NCBI GenBank assembly: GCA_029265125.1
Contig: JAJUJX010000001.1
Coordinates: forward strand, 1-64,000
Source: Tolumonas sp008015085
GTDB taxonomy: Bacteria > Pseudomonadota > Gammaproteobacteria > Enterobacterales > Aeromonadaceae
Direction of reading: 5' to 3'
Length of the DNA stretch: 64,000 nucleotides
The position numbers were made by a program, and so were the translations under genes. Shown piece by piece: positions 17,973 through 25,770 of this stretch (within the stretch, counting starts at the first letter, position 1; the number at the start of each line of letters is the position of its first letter). The notes beneath the pieces were generated by a model, which was not told the DNA's origin, did not search any database, and was given only the letters and a program-made list of their open reading frames with translations.

Positions 17973-18566
17973 TTAGAAACGGACGACAGGAGCCTGACGG
18001 TATTCCTGCGGGTCTTCTATCTCCAGCAATGATGCATCAGCGGTGTGCCCAAACCGGTTTGCTACTACCGAGTTCGGGAACTGATTACGATAAATGTTGT
18101 AAGCAGTGACGCAATCATTAAAACCCTGTCGGGCAAAGGCCACCCGGTTTTCGGTCGCGGTCAGTTCTTCGGAGAGTTGCAGCATATTTTCATTGGCTTT
18201 GAGTTCGGGGTAGGCTTCAATTTGCACGTTAAGCCCCTGCAACGCACCGTGCAGTTGTTGTTCTGCTGTAGCTAATTGCTGCATTGCTGCGGAATTTCCT
18301 GGTGCGGCCGTAGCGGCTTTTAACCCGGCCAGAGCAGCATTACGGGCTTCAGTGACCGCACTCAGCGTTTTACTTTCATGTTGCATGTAGCCTTTGGCTG
18401 TTTCTACCAGATTCGGGATCAGATCGTAGCGGCGTTTGAGCTGAACTTCGATTTGGGCAAATCCGTTTTGATAGCGCCCTTTCAGGGTCACCAGCTGATT
18501 ATAAATTGAAACCATCCAGAAGATGATCAGGAGTAACAGCCCCAATACCACGAGAAATCCGGTCAT
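17973..18566 (-). CDS. lemA: LemA family protein
   Basis: The 197-residue protein has one N-terminal membrane helix (about 4-24) followed by a long helical domain with the LemA signatures YNQLVTLKGRYQNGFAQIEVQLKRRYDLIPNLVETAKGY in two parts and ATENRVAFARQGFND. The domain probably lies on the periplasmic side. The biochemical function of LemA is not established. It is first in a two-gene unit with an M48 protease. Confidence 0.9.
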   Translation of the reverse strand: MTGFLVVLGLLLLIIFWMVSIYNQLVTLKGRYQNGFAQIEVQLKRRYDLIPNLVETAKGYMQHESKTLSAVTEARNAALAGLKAATAAPGNSAAMQQLATAEQQLHGALQGLNVQIEAYPELKANENMLQLSEELTATENRVAFARQGFNDCVTAYNIYRNQFPNSVVANRFGHTADASLLEIEDPQEYRQAPVVRF

Positions 18567-18744
18567 AATTTACATTCCTGCATGAAAAGTTAATCACACA
18601 GAGTGTAATGTAATTTAAATGGATTCGTCTTGGTCTTTATACAGAATGAGTGATGATACGGTATAAAACGGGCCCGGAAGGCACAGATGAGTTGGATATC
18701 ACTGGTCAGGGGGTAATATATGTCTGACCTTCCGGATGACAGAA

Positions 18745-18769
18745 AAGAGGGGAAGTAAACTTCCCCTTT
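18745..18769 (-). terminator. Terminator of the small Lys/Ala-rich protein gene
   Basis: Read on the minus strand, AGGGGAAG pairs with CTTCCCCT around a 4-nt loop and is followed by CTTTTCTG. It separates the small gene from lemA. The rest of 18567-18803 shows no gene and likely holds the lemA promoter. Confidence 0.7.
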
Positions 18770-18803
18770 AAAAGGTGCAGAGCACTGCTAAAGTTACACG
18801 GGA

Positions 18804-19073
18804 TTATTGAGCTGGAGCTGCTTCAGCTGGTTTAACTTCAGCTGGTTTAGCGGCTTTTTTCTTAGCAATTGTTTTGTGCGTTTTTTTCTTGGCAATGGTT
18901 TTGTGAACGGTCGTTGCTTTTTTATGAACTACTTTTTTAACGGTCGCTTTGGCTGGTGCAGCCGCTTCAGTTGCAGCAGGTGCTGCCGCAGAGACTTCAT
19001 CCGCTGCCGCAGCAGCAAAAGATGCCAGACCAATAACACTCGCAACAGCAACGGCAATCAGTTTTTTCATCAT
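18804..19073 (-). CDS. Small secreted Ala/Lys-rich protein of unknown function
   Basis: The 89-residue product has a clear signal peptide (about 1-24, AAAA before DEV). The mature part is almost wholly Ala, Lys, Pro, Thr, His and Val, with a tandem HKTIAKKK repeat. It should be very basic and disordered in the periplasm. Composition recalls acid-shock Asr-type proteins, but I see no alignable core, so this is only a resemblance. ATG at 19073 has GGAG at a 6-nt spacing. It has its own terminator and no operon partner. Confidence 0.7.
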   Translation of the reverse strand: MMKKLIAVAVASVIGLASFAAAAADEVSAAAPAATEAAAPAKATVKKVVHKKATTVHKTIAKKKTHKTIAKKKAAKPAEVKPAEAAPAQ

Positions 19074-19199
19074 CAGGTACTCCAGTATCAGGAAATCAGG
19101 TTATGGCGTTTATCGTGTGGCCATGAGGAAATACTAGAGCAGGGCGATCGGCGCTTCAGTGTGGAAATGGTATCGACGTGTAACTGATTGTACGGTAAA

Positions 19200-19229
19200 C
19201 GGTCAGACCCAAGGTGCGGCGTCTGACCG
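19200..19229 (-). terminator. Hairpin downstream of uvrD
   Basis: CGGTCAGAC and GTCTGACCG form a perfect 9-bp stem with a 12-nt loop just after the uvrD stop. Only TTTA follows on the minus strand, so it is a weak terminator candidate. Confidence 0.5.
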
Positions 19230-19238
19230 GAAAGCAAG

Positions 19239-21428
19239 TCAGAGGGCTTCTAACCGGGCATAGGCAACGACCAGCCATTTACTGCCTGCTGTTGCGAAAT
19301 TGACCTGCACGCGGCTTTGTGCACCAACCCCTTCGTAGTTCATTACTATTCCTTCGCCAAACGTCGGATGAAGCACCCGCTGGCCGAGTTTAAATCCGGT
19401 ACTGGCAAAGCTGTCCTGTAGTTTTTCCTGACTGAACCGACTCTGGGATTGCGCGGTGTTACTCCAGCTGACCTGTGTACGCAGGCGGATCTCATCCAGA
19501 CAATCGCTCGGCAATTCTTTCAGGAAGCGGCTCGGGCGGTTGTAACTCTCTTTACCGTACAGCCTGCGGCTTTCTGCATGCGTTAAGTAGAGCTTCTGCA
19601 TGGCTCGGGTCATGCCGACGTAGCACAGGCGGCGTTCCTCTTCGAGACGCCCTGGCTCTTCGGCACTTTGCATACTCGGGAACATGCCTTCTTCGACTCC
19701 GACCATAAATACCAGCGGGAATTCCAGCCCTTTTGCGCTGTGTAGTGTCATCAGCTGTACGGCTTCATCGAACTCATCGGCCTGCTTATCACCTGATTCG
19801 AGGGTGGCATGCGCCAGAAAGGCCGTCAGCGGACTCATATCCAGATATTCATCTGCCGGACGGAACAGGCGGGTCGCGTTGACGAGCTCTTCTAAGTTTT
19901 CGATACGGGACTGACCCTTTTCGCCTTTTTCGTTTTCATAGTGAGTCCATAAACCGGACTGACGGATCACGCGATCCACCTGCACATGCAGCGGTAATTC
20001 GGAGGTGTCGTTTTCCAGCTGATTGATGAGCGCCAGAAAATTACGCACGGCGTTGGCCGCACGCCCGGCCAGTACACCTTGTTCACACAACTGCCAGGCG
20101 GCTTGCCACAGACTTAAGCTACGGTCGCGGGCAGCTTCTCGGATCAGCCCCAGCGTACGATCGCCTATGCCGCGGGTGGGGGTGTTGACCACGCGCTCAA
20201 AGGAGGCATCATCGGTATGGTTGGCGACCAGACGCAGGTAAGCCAGCGAGTCTTTGATTTCCTGACGCTCAAAGAAGCGCAGGCCACCATAGATCCGGTA
20301 GGGGAGCTGTTCCTGCATCAAGGCTTCTTCTAGAATGCGCGACTGGGCGTTGTTGCGATACAGCACGGCGGCATCCAGCAGGCTGTTGCCCTGATCCCGC
20401 CAGGCTTTCAGGCGCCCCACGACAAAACGGGCCTCATCGACTTCATTGTAAGCGGCATACACGGAGATGGATTCGCCCGCCACACCATCCGTCCAGAGTT
20501 CTTTACCCAGACGAGCTGAATTATTGGCGATGAGCTGATTGGCGGCTTTCAGTATTGTGCTGGTGGAGCGGTAGTTCTGTTCCAGACGGATGGTCTGCAC
20601 ATCGGTGAAATCCTGCATGAAGCGCTGGATATTTTCGACACGGGCTCCACGCCAGCCGTAAATCGACTGGTCATCATCACCGACGATCATCACCTTGCTG
20701 CTGTCCCCCGCGAGCAGGCGGATCCAGGCGTACTGAATGCCGTTGGTATCCTGAAACTCATCCACCAGAATATGGCGGAAGCGCTGCTGATAATGTTCGA
20801 GCAGATGCGGTTTATTCAGCCAGAGTTCATGGGCACGCAGCAGCAGTTCGGCAAAATCGACGAGACCGGCGCGATCACAAGTCTCCTGATAAGCCGCATA
20901 GATTTTCTGATAAGTGCGGCCAATCGGGTCATAGACATCAATATGATGCGGGCGTAAGCCTTCATCTTTTTTGCCGTTGATATAACTTGCGACGGCACGG
21001 GGAACCCACTGTTTTTCGTCCAGATTCAGGTTACGCAAAATGCGTTTCAGCAGTCGGAGCTGGTCGTCACTGTCGATGATCTGGAAATCTTCCGGCAGAT
21101 TGGCATCGAGCGGATGTGCACGTAACAGACGGTGCGCCAGCCCGTGGAAGGTGCCAATCCACATGCCCCCACGACCATAACCGGGAGTGTTGTCCAGCAG
21201 ACGTTCGATACGTCCGCGCATCTCGGCAGCCGCTTTGTTGGTAAAGGTAACGGCCAGAATACTGTGCGGAGAAACCTGTTCAATCTGTAACAACCAGGCA
21301 ATGCGGTGTACCAGTACCCGGGTCTTACCGCTACCAGCACCCGCCAGTACCAGCATATTTTGCAGCGGGGCGGCAACGACATCGCGTTGTTTATCGTTCA
21401 GACCATCCAGCAGGTAGGAAATATCCAT
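19239..21428 (-). CDS. uvrD: DNA helicase II UvrD
   Basis: The 729-residue SF1A 3'-5' helicase acts in methyl-directed mismatch repair and nucleotide excision repair. Motifs are in order: Q-motif region LNDKQRDVVAAP, Walker A AGAGSGKT (about 29-36), TFTNKAAAEM (Ia), ILVDEFQDTN (II), VGDDDQSIYGWRGA (III), LEQNYRST (IV), TLHSAKGLEFPLVFMVG (V) and LCYVGMTRA (VI). The C-terminal tail holds the Tudor-like GQRVLHPTFGEGIV. ATG at 21428 matches the family start (MDISYLLDGLNDKQ); a GTG directly upstream is rejected. It appears to be a single-gene unit. Confidence 0.97.
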   Translation of the reverse strand: MDISYLLDGLNDKQRDVVAAPLQNMLVLAGAGSGKTRVLVHRIAWLLQIEQVSPHSILAVTFTNKAAAEMRGRIERLLDNTPGYGRGGMWIGTFHGLAHRLLRAHPLDANLPEDFQIIDSDDQLRLLKRILRNLNLDEKQWVPRAVASYINGKKDEGLRPHHIDVYDPIGRTYQKIYAAYQETCDRAGLVDFAELLLRAHELWLNKPHLLEHYQQRFRHILVDEFQDTNGIQYAWIRLLAGDSSKVMIVGDDDQSIYGWRGARVENIQRFMQDFTDVQTIRLEQNYRSTSTILKAANQLIANNSARLGKELWTDGVAGESISVYAAYNEVDEARFVVGRLKAWRDQGNSLLDAAVLYRNNAQSRILEEALMQEQLPYRIYGGLRFFERQEIKDSLAYLRLVANHTDDASFERVVNTPTRGIGDRTLGLIREAARDRSLSLWQAAWQLCEQGVLAGRAANAVRNFLALINQLENDTSELPLHVQVDRVIRQSGLWTHYENEKGEKGQSRIENLEELVNATRLFRPADEYLDMSPLTAFLAHATLESGDKQADEFDEAVQLMTLHSAKGLEFPLVFMVGVEEGMFPSMQSAEEPGRLEEERRLCYVGMTRAMQKLYLTHAESRRLYGKESYNRPSRFLKELPSDCLDEIRLRTQVSWSNTAQSQSRFSQEKLQDSFASTGFKLGQRVLHPTFGEGIVMNYEGVGAQSRVQVNFATAGSKWLVVAYARLEAL

Positions 21429-21520
21429 CACAGCTCCAGCATTCAGCCATCCCTGATTGGCAGGGGTGGGTTTTTATACAGTAAAAAGATTATAACGGTT
21501 GTTGTGCTCAGACCCAACAG

Positions 21521-21546
21521 ACAAAAAAGCCGGGGCGAGCCCGGCT
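21521..21546 (-). terminator. Terminator of kup
   Basis: AGCCGGG and CCCGGCT form a GC-rich 7-bp stem with a 5-nt loop, followed on the minus strand by six T. It lies 19 nt after the kup stop. Confidence 0.88.
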
Positions 21547-21564
21547 GATGAAATAAACCCTGGA

Positions 21565-23433
21565 TCAGACCTCGACCTGTACGCCCATTTCCACTACCCG
21601 GTCAGCCGGAACATGGATAAAGTCATTGGTGCGCAGTGAGTTTTTACTCAGCCAGATAAACAGCGATGCACGGATCCGGGCCAAAATGGATCGATGTGAC
21701 GGCAGCAGGGTTTCCCGCGACAGGAAGAAGGAGGTGGTATTCAGGTTAAACGCCATCCCTTTCATGGCACAGCGCCGGAACACTTCATAGACATCGGGTG
21801 TTTCATGAAAACCATAGGTGGCAGAGATCCGCCAGACGTTCGGCGACAGCATATCGATCTGAATGTGCTGATCCGGATCAACGTAAGGCACATCCTGGGT
21901 ACGGAACGTCATCAGCACAATACGTTCATGCAATACATGGTTATGGTTGAGGTTATGCAGCAGTGCGTGTGGGATACCTTGCTGGGTGCGAGACAGATAG
22001 ATCGCGGTGCCGGGCACTTTCAGAGGGTTCTCTTTTTCGACCATAGCGACAAAACTCTCCAGCGGCATACTCATGCGGCTGAGCTGACGCAACAGGAGGA
22101 AACGCTCCCATTTCCAGGTTGCCATTACAATGAACATCATGGCGCCCAGCATGACTGGCAGCCAGCCACCCGCGAAGAATTTAACCACGTTTGCCAGAAA
22201 CAGCGGGACATCAATCAGCAGCAAACCGATAAGGATGATTTTGACTAAGCGCCGTGGCCAGTCCCAGTTATAACGGGCTACAGTACAAACCAGAATGGTG
22301 GTGATCACCATGGTGCCGGTAACGGCAATACCATAGGCAGCAGCCAGATTGCTGGATTCACGGAACGCCAGCACCACGATCAGGACGGCAATGAACAACA
22401 TCCAGTTAATGAACGGAATGTAGATCTGACCCGCTTCCACTTCAGAGGTATGTTTGATGGTCATACCCGGCAGATACCCCAGACGCACGGCTTGACGGGT
22501 TAGTGAGAACACGCCGGAAATAACCGCCTGAGAGGCAATAACGGTTGCCATGGTAGAGAGAATTACCATCGGGAACACCAGCCATTCTGGTGCCAGCATG
22601 AAAAACGGGTTGGCAATTGCCTGCGGATCACTGAGCAGAAGTGCACCCTGACCATAATAGTTCAGTAGCAGAGCTGGTAATGCGACGGTAAACCAGGCCA
22701 GCTGGATAGGAAACTTACCGAAATGGCCCATATCGGCATACAGCGCTTCTACTCCGGTAATAGAGAGGACGACCGAGCCCAGCGAAAAGAACGCGACCAT
22801 CTTGTGGTCGATAAAAAACTGGATCGCCCAGTGCGGATGTAATGCGGCCAGTACCTGCGGGTTTTTAAAAATACTGATGGCGCCTAATGTACCGAGTGAT
22901 ACGAACCAGATCAGCATGATTGGGCCAAACATTTTTCCCATACTGCCGGTGCCATGTTTCTGGATCATGAATAGCGCTGTCAGCACGATGACTGCTGCGG
23001 GCAGAATATAAGGCGTCAGAATGGGGGTGGCGACGCTGAGCCCCTCCAGTGCAGAGAGCACCGACATGGCTGGTGTGATCACAACCTCACCATAAAAGAA
23101 ACCGCCACCAATCAGCCCAAGAACCAGCAATGCGGTTGTCATGCCGGCATAGGTATTACGGCCAGCCAGCGACATCAGCGTCAGAATACCGCCTTCACCA
23201 CGGTTATCCGCCCGTAGTACAAAAGCCAGGTACTTGATGGAAACAACAATGATTAACGCCCAGGTGATCAGCGACAAGAAACCGAAGATCACGGCCTGAG
23301 ACGGTGCTAACCCGACATGCGGAGAGAAACACTCTTTGAAGGTATAAAGCGGGCTGGTGCCGATGTCACCATAGACCACGCCAATGGCTGCCAGCGTGAC
23401 AGCTGGCAGGGATTGCTTCTGATGTGCATCCAT
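21565..23433 (-). CDS. kup: Low-affinity potassium transporter Kup
   Basis: The 622-residue KUP/HAK/KT family protein imports K+, probably with protons. The conserved start (LAAIGVVYGDIGTSPLYTFKE) and RADNRGEGGILTLMSLA follow the family. About twelve membrane helices (roughly 12-430) precede a cytoplasmic C-terminal domain ending in VEMGVQVEV. Length matches E. coli Kup (622). The gene starts 17 nt after an unknown membrane protein gene and ends at a strong terminator. Confidence 0.96.
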   Translation of the reverse strand: MDAHQKQSLPAVTLAAIGVVYGDIGTSPLYTFKECFSPHVGLAPSQAVIFGFLSLITWALIIVVSIKYLAFVLRADNRGEGGILTLMSLAGRNTYAGMTTALLVLGLIGGGFFYGEVVITPAMSVLSALEGLSVATPILTPYILPAAVIVLTALFMIQKHGTGSMGKMFGPIMLIWFVSLGTLGAISIFKNPQVLAALHPHWAIQFFIDHKMVAFFSLGSVVLSITGVEALYADMGHFGKFPIQLAWFTVALPALLLNYYGQGALLLSDPQAIANPFFMLAPEWLVFPMVILSTMATVIASQAVISGVFSLTRQAVRLGYLPGMTIKHTSEVEAGQIYIPFINWMLFIAVLIVVLAFRESSNLAAAYGIAVTGTMVITTILVCTVARYNWDWPRRLVKIILIGLLLIDVPLFLANVVKFFAGGWLPVMLGAMMFIVMATWKWERFLLLRQLSRMSMPLESFVAMVEKENPLKVPGTAIYLSRTQQGIPHALLHNLNHNHVLHERIVLMTFRTQDVPYVDPDQHIQIDMLSPNVWRISATYGFHETPDVYEVFRRCAMKGMAFNLNTTSFFLSRETLLPSHRSILARIRASLFIWLSKNSLRTNDFIHVPADRVVEMGVQVEV

Positions 23434-23450
23434 GAGGGTACCGGCAGTCC

Positions 23451-24143
23451 TTAACGTTCTATTCGGTCGAAATGAATAGCAGGTTCAGCTTCCTGCTGGC
23501 GAGGCACCGGTTGTGCCTGCTGATGTTCCAGATTTTCCAGATAGTCATGCACACGGAAACGTTTGTTGTGTGCCGGTGAGATTGGTTCTGGCTGTGGTTC
23601 CGGCTCTTCGGTATAACCAGAGAAGTCATCCCGATCCCGATTTAATCGGTTTCTATTGCGTCCATTTGTTCTGGAGGCTGACGGAGTGTGCGGGCGGCTT
23701 GCTGCTCCTGACGGCGAGGTGGTCTGCTTCGTCTGAGTTCTGGCGGTTGCTGTTTTTGGAGTACCAAAAAATGAATGCAGAAGCCAGCGCAGTGACAGTG
23801 TACTGATCACGATGATTGCGACACCTGCAGCGGCATACATCCGGCTGCTGCCAGTGGATGCAGCTTCAATCAGTGGTTGCCAGTCCGGCTGTTCATTCAG
23901 GCTTTGTTCCAGAACATCCGGGAACAGCATGCGTAACATAAATAAGACATCGGCCATCAGGGTAATAAGTACACCTGTTTTGAACAGGCCAGGTACCAGC
24001 AATAGCAAGACTCCGGCAACAAACAGCATGACGCCGCCGCCAATGAAGAGAGTATCGACAAATTCAGTGACTGGTACGGCATAAGCCAGTGAAGGCAGCA
24101 GCAGTAGGGAGCAACTGAACAGAAGTTTTCTGATTTTGTTCAT
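23451..24143 (-). CDS. Membrane protein of unknown function, upstream of kup
   Basis: The 230-residue product has a signal sequence (about 1-22, ending AYA) and then three hydrophobic segments (about 32-52, 54-72 and 100-120). A long hydrophilic tail rich in Thr, Pro, Arg, Asn and Gln follows. I do not recognise a family. The hydrophilic tail from residue 125 has mixed charge (RNRNRLNRDRDDFSGYTEEPEPQPEP in two parts) and is probably disordered in the cytoplasm. It is cotranscribed with kup (17-nt gap), so a role linked to the potassium transporter is possible but unproven. Confidence 0.7.
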   Translation of the reverse strand: MNKIRKLLFSCSLLLLPSLAYAVPVTEFVDTLFIGGGVMLFVAGVLLLLVPGLFKTGVLITLMADVLFMLRMLFPDVLEQSLNEQPDWQPLIEAASTGSSRMYAAAGVAIIVISTLSLRWLLHSFFGTPKTATARTQTKQTTSPSGAASRPHTPSASRTNGRNRNRLNRDRDDFSGYTEEPEPQPEPISPAHNKRFRVHDYLENLEHQQAQPVPRQQEAEPAIHFDRIER

Positions 24144-24261
24144 ACAACGTAACTGACATATTGAGGGTCTGTTGATCGGCGCAATACTAGCACAGAAGCA
24201 ACCATAAAGCGCACCACTGCCGGAAAAAGCATCACCTAAAGAAGACAGAGCTGATCTTCGT

Positions 24262-24297
24262 GAAAAGAAAAAGGCTTTATATCAATGATATAAAGCC
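24262..24297 (-). terminator. Main terminator of the RND efflux operon
   Basis: GGCTTTATATC and GATATAAAGCC form a perfect 11-bp stem with a 3-nt loop, followed on the minus strand by TTTTTCTTTTC. It lies about 110 nt after the outer membrane factor gene. Confidence 0.88.
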
Positions 24298-24328
24298 AGC
24301 ACCGGCAATATGCCGAAAAGACCAAAAC

Positions 24329-24344
24329 GACCCGTTTCCGGGTC
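24329..24344 (-). terminator. Second hairpin downstream of the efflux operon
   Basis: GACCCG and CGGGTC form a 6-bp stem; on the minus strand the loop is GAAA (a stable GNRA tetraloop) followed by GTTTTGG. It precedes the main terminator in the direction of transcription and may be an accessory terminator or stabilising hairpin. Confidence 0.5.
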
Positions 24345-24405
24345 AGAACCATCCATTTATCTCAAAGATCCGGTGTGGTTCCCTCATTTTGCTTGATGAC
24401 GATCT

Positions 24406-25770
24406 TTACTTCTGCTCCCAGCCACCGCCAAGTGCTTTAAACAGGGTTACACGATTGTTGAGCAGTGCCAACCGGGTATTGACCAGTGTCTGTTCTGCCG
24501 AAAATAACGAACGTTGGGCATCCAGTAAGGTCAGGTAACTGTCGACACCTTTTTCATACCGATCCTGTGCCAGCTGATAGTAGGTCTTGTTGGCATTCAC
24601 CAGCGCTTGCTGTGCTTCCAGTTGCTGACGGTAACCATCCTGCGACACTAAGCCATCTGAGACCTCTTTGAAGGCGGTCTGAATCGCACTTTCATAGTTA
24701 GCAATTTCGATTTTTTTCTGAATTTTGGTGACATCCAGTTCTGCTTCACGGCTACCCCAGTCGAAGATTGGCAAACTGATATTTGGCTGGAACAGCCAGG
24801 TACCAGAACCGCCGTCAAACAGCTTACTCAGAGAGGTACTCATTGAACCAGCATTCGCGGTAAGTGAAACCGTCGGGAAAAAGGCAGCACGTGCAGCACC
24901 GATATTTGCATTCGCGGCTTTCAGCGTGTGTTCAGCCGCCTGAATATCCGGACGACGAGTCAGCAGGCTGGAAGGCATATCGGCAGCCAGTGGGGTCAGC
25001 AGAGTCAGATCCTGATCGGGCAGGCCGGTTGATAAACCGTCTGGAATTGAAGTCCCTAACAGTAATTGCAGTGCATTTTTATCCAGCATGACCTGTCGGC
25101 GATATTGTGCCAGGCTGGATTTGACGCTTTCCAGATTACTGCGTGACTGACTCAGATCCAAAGAGGATGAGATTCCTGCCTGATAACGCTGATCGATCAG
25201 CTGGTAGCTCTGTTCGTAGCTCTTGGCTGTTTGTTCTGCCAGGCGCAAAAGATCCTGATCTGCCAGCAGTGTCATATAGGCGCTTGCAACGTTGGCGATC
25301 AGTGATAACTGTGTACTCCGCTGGGTCGCTTCCTGTGCCAGATAAGTTTCCAGCGCCTGATCTTTCAGACTCTGAACCCGGCCGAACAGATCCAGTTCAT
25401 AAGCACTGATCCCGACAGTAGCGGTATCGGTATTGCTGATAGCATCATAAGCCAATTGGCGCGTTTGGGAGCCGGAGGCGGTGAGGGTTGGTAACTGCGC
25501 AGCTCGCTGAATACGGTATTTCGCCTGATAGGCTTCAACATTTAAAACAGCTACCCGCAAATCCCGGTTATTTTTCAGTGCGGTATCAATCAGTTTCTGT
25601 AAGGCCGGATCGGTAAATACCTGCTGCCACTCGGTGGCTTTTACGGCATTGTTGGTGACGGTTGCTGTATAACTGGCCGGAACCGGTGACTCCGGACGCT
25701 GATAGTCCGGAGCCAGTGAGCAGCCTGTCAGTAACAGGGAAACCAGGAACGCGAGAGGGCGTTTAGTCAT
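24406..25770 (-). CDS. Outer membrane efflux channel (OprM/NodT family lipoprotein)
   Basis: The 454-residue protein is the outer membrane factor of a tripartite RND pump. It starts with a lipobox (LLLTGCSLAPDYQRPE, lipidated Cys about residue 17) and contains two outer membrane efflux repeats with the typical helical and beta-barrel pattern (LDLSQSRSNLESVKSSLAQY, GVDSYLTLLDAQRSLFSAEQTL). Trimers form the TolC-like duct. It overlaps the inner membrane pump gene by 8 nt. The resident pump is of the AcrB/MexB type, so this is an OprM-like dedicated channel and not the chromosomal TolC. Confidence 0.93.
   Translation of the reverse strand: MTKRPLAFLVSLLLTGCSLAPDYQRPESPVPASYTATVTNNAVKATEWQQVFTDPALQKLIDTALKNNRDLRVAVLNVEAYQAKYRIQRAAQLPTLTASGSQTRQLAYDAISNTDTATVGISAYELDLFGRVQSLKDQALETYLAQEATQRSTQLSLIANVASAYMTLLADQDLLRLAEQTAKSYEQSYQLIDQRYQAGISSSLDLSQSRSNLESVKSSLAQYRRQVMLDKNALQLLLGTSIPDGLSTGLPDQDLTLLTPLAADMPSSLLTRRPDIQAAEHTLKAANANIGAARAAFFPTVSLTANAGSMSTSLSKLFDGGSGTWLFQPNISLPIFDWGSREAELDVTKIQKKIEIANYESAIQTAFKEVSDGLVSQDGYRQQLEAQQALVNANKTYYQLAQDRYEKGVDSYLTLLDAQRSLFSAEQTLVNTRLALLNNRVTLFKALGGGWEQK

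Noticed and set aside
21805..22248. 147-residue plus frame opposite kup
   Set aside because: It is antisense to conserved Kup sequence and has no recognisable domain.
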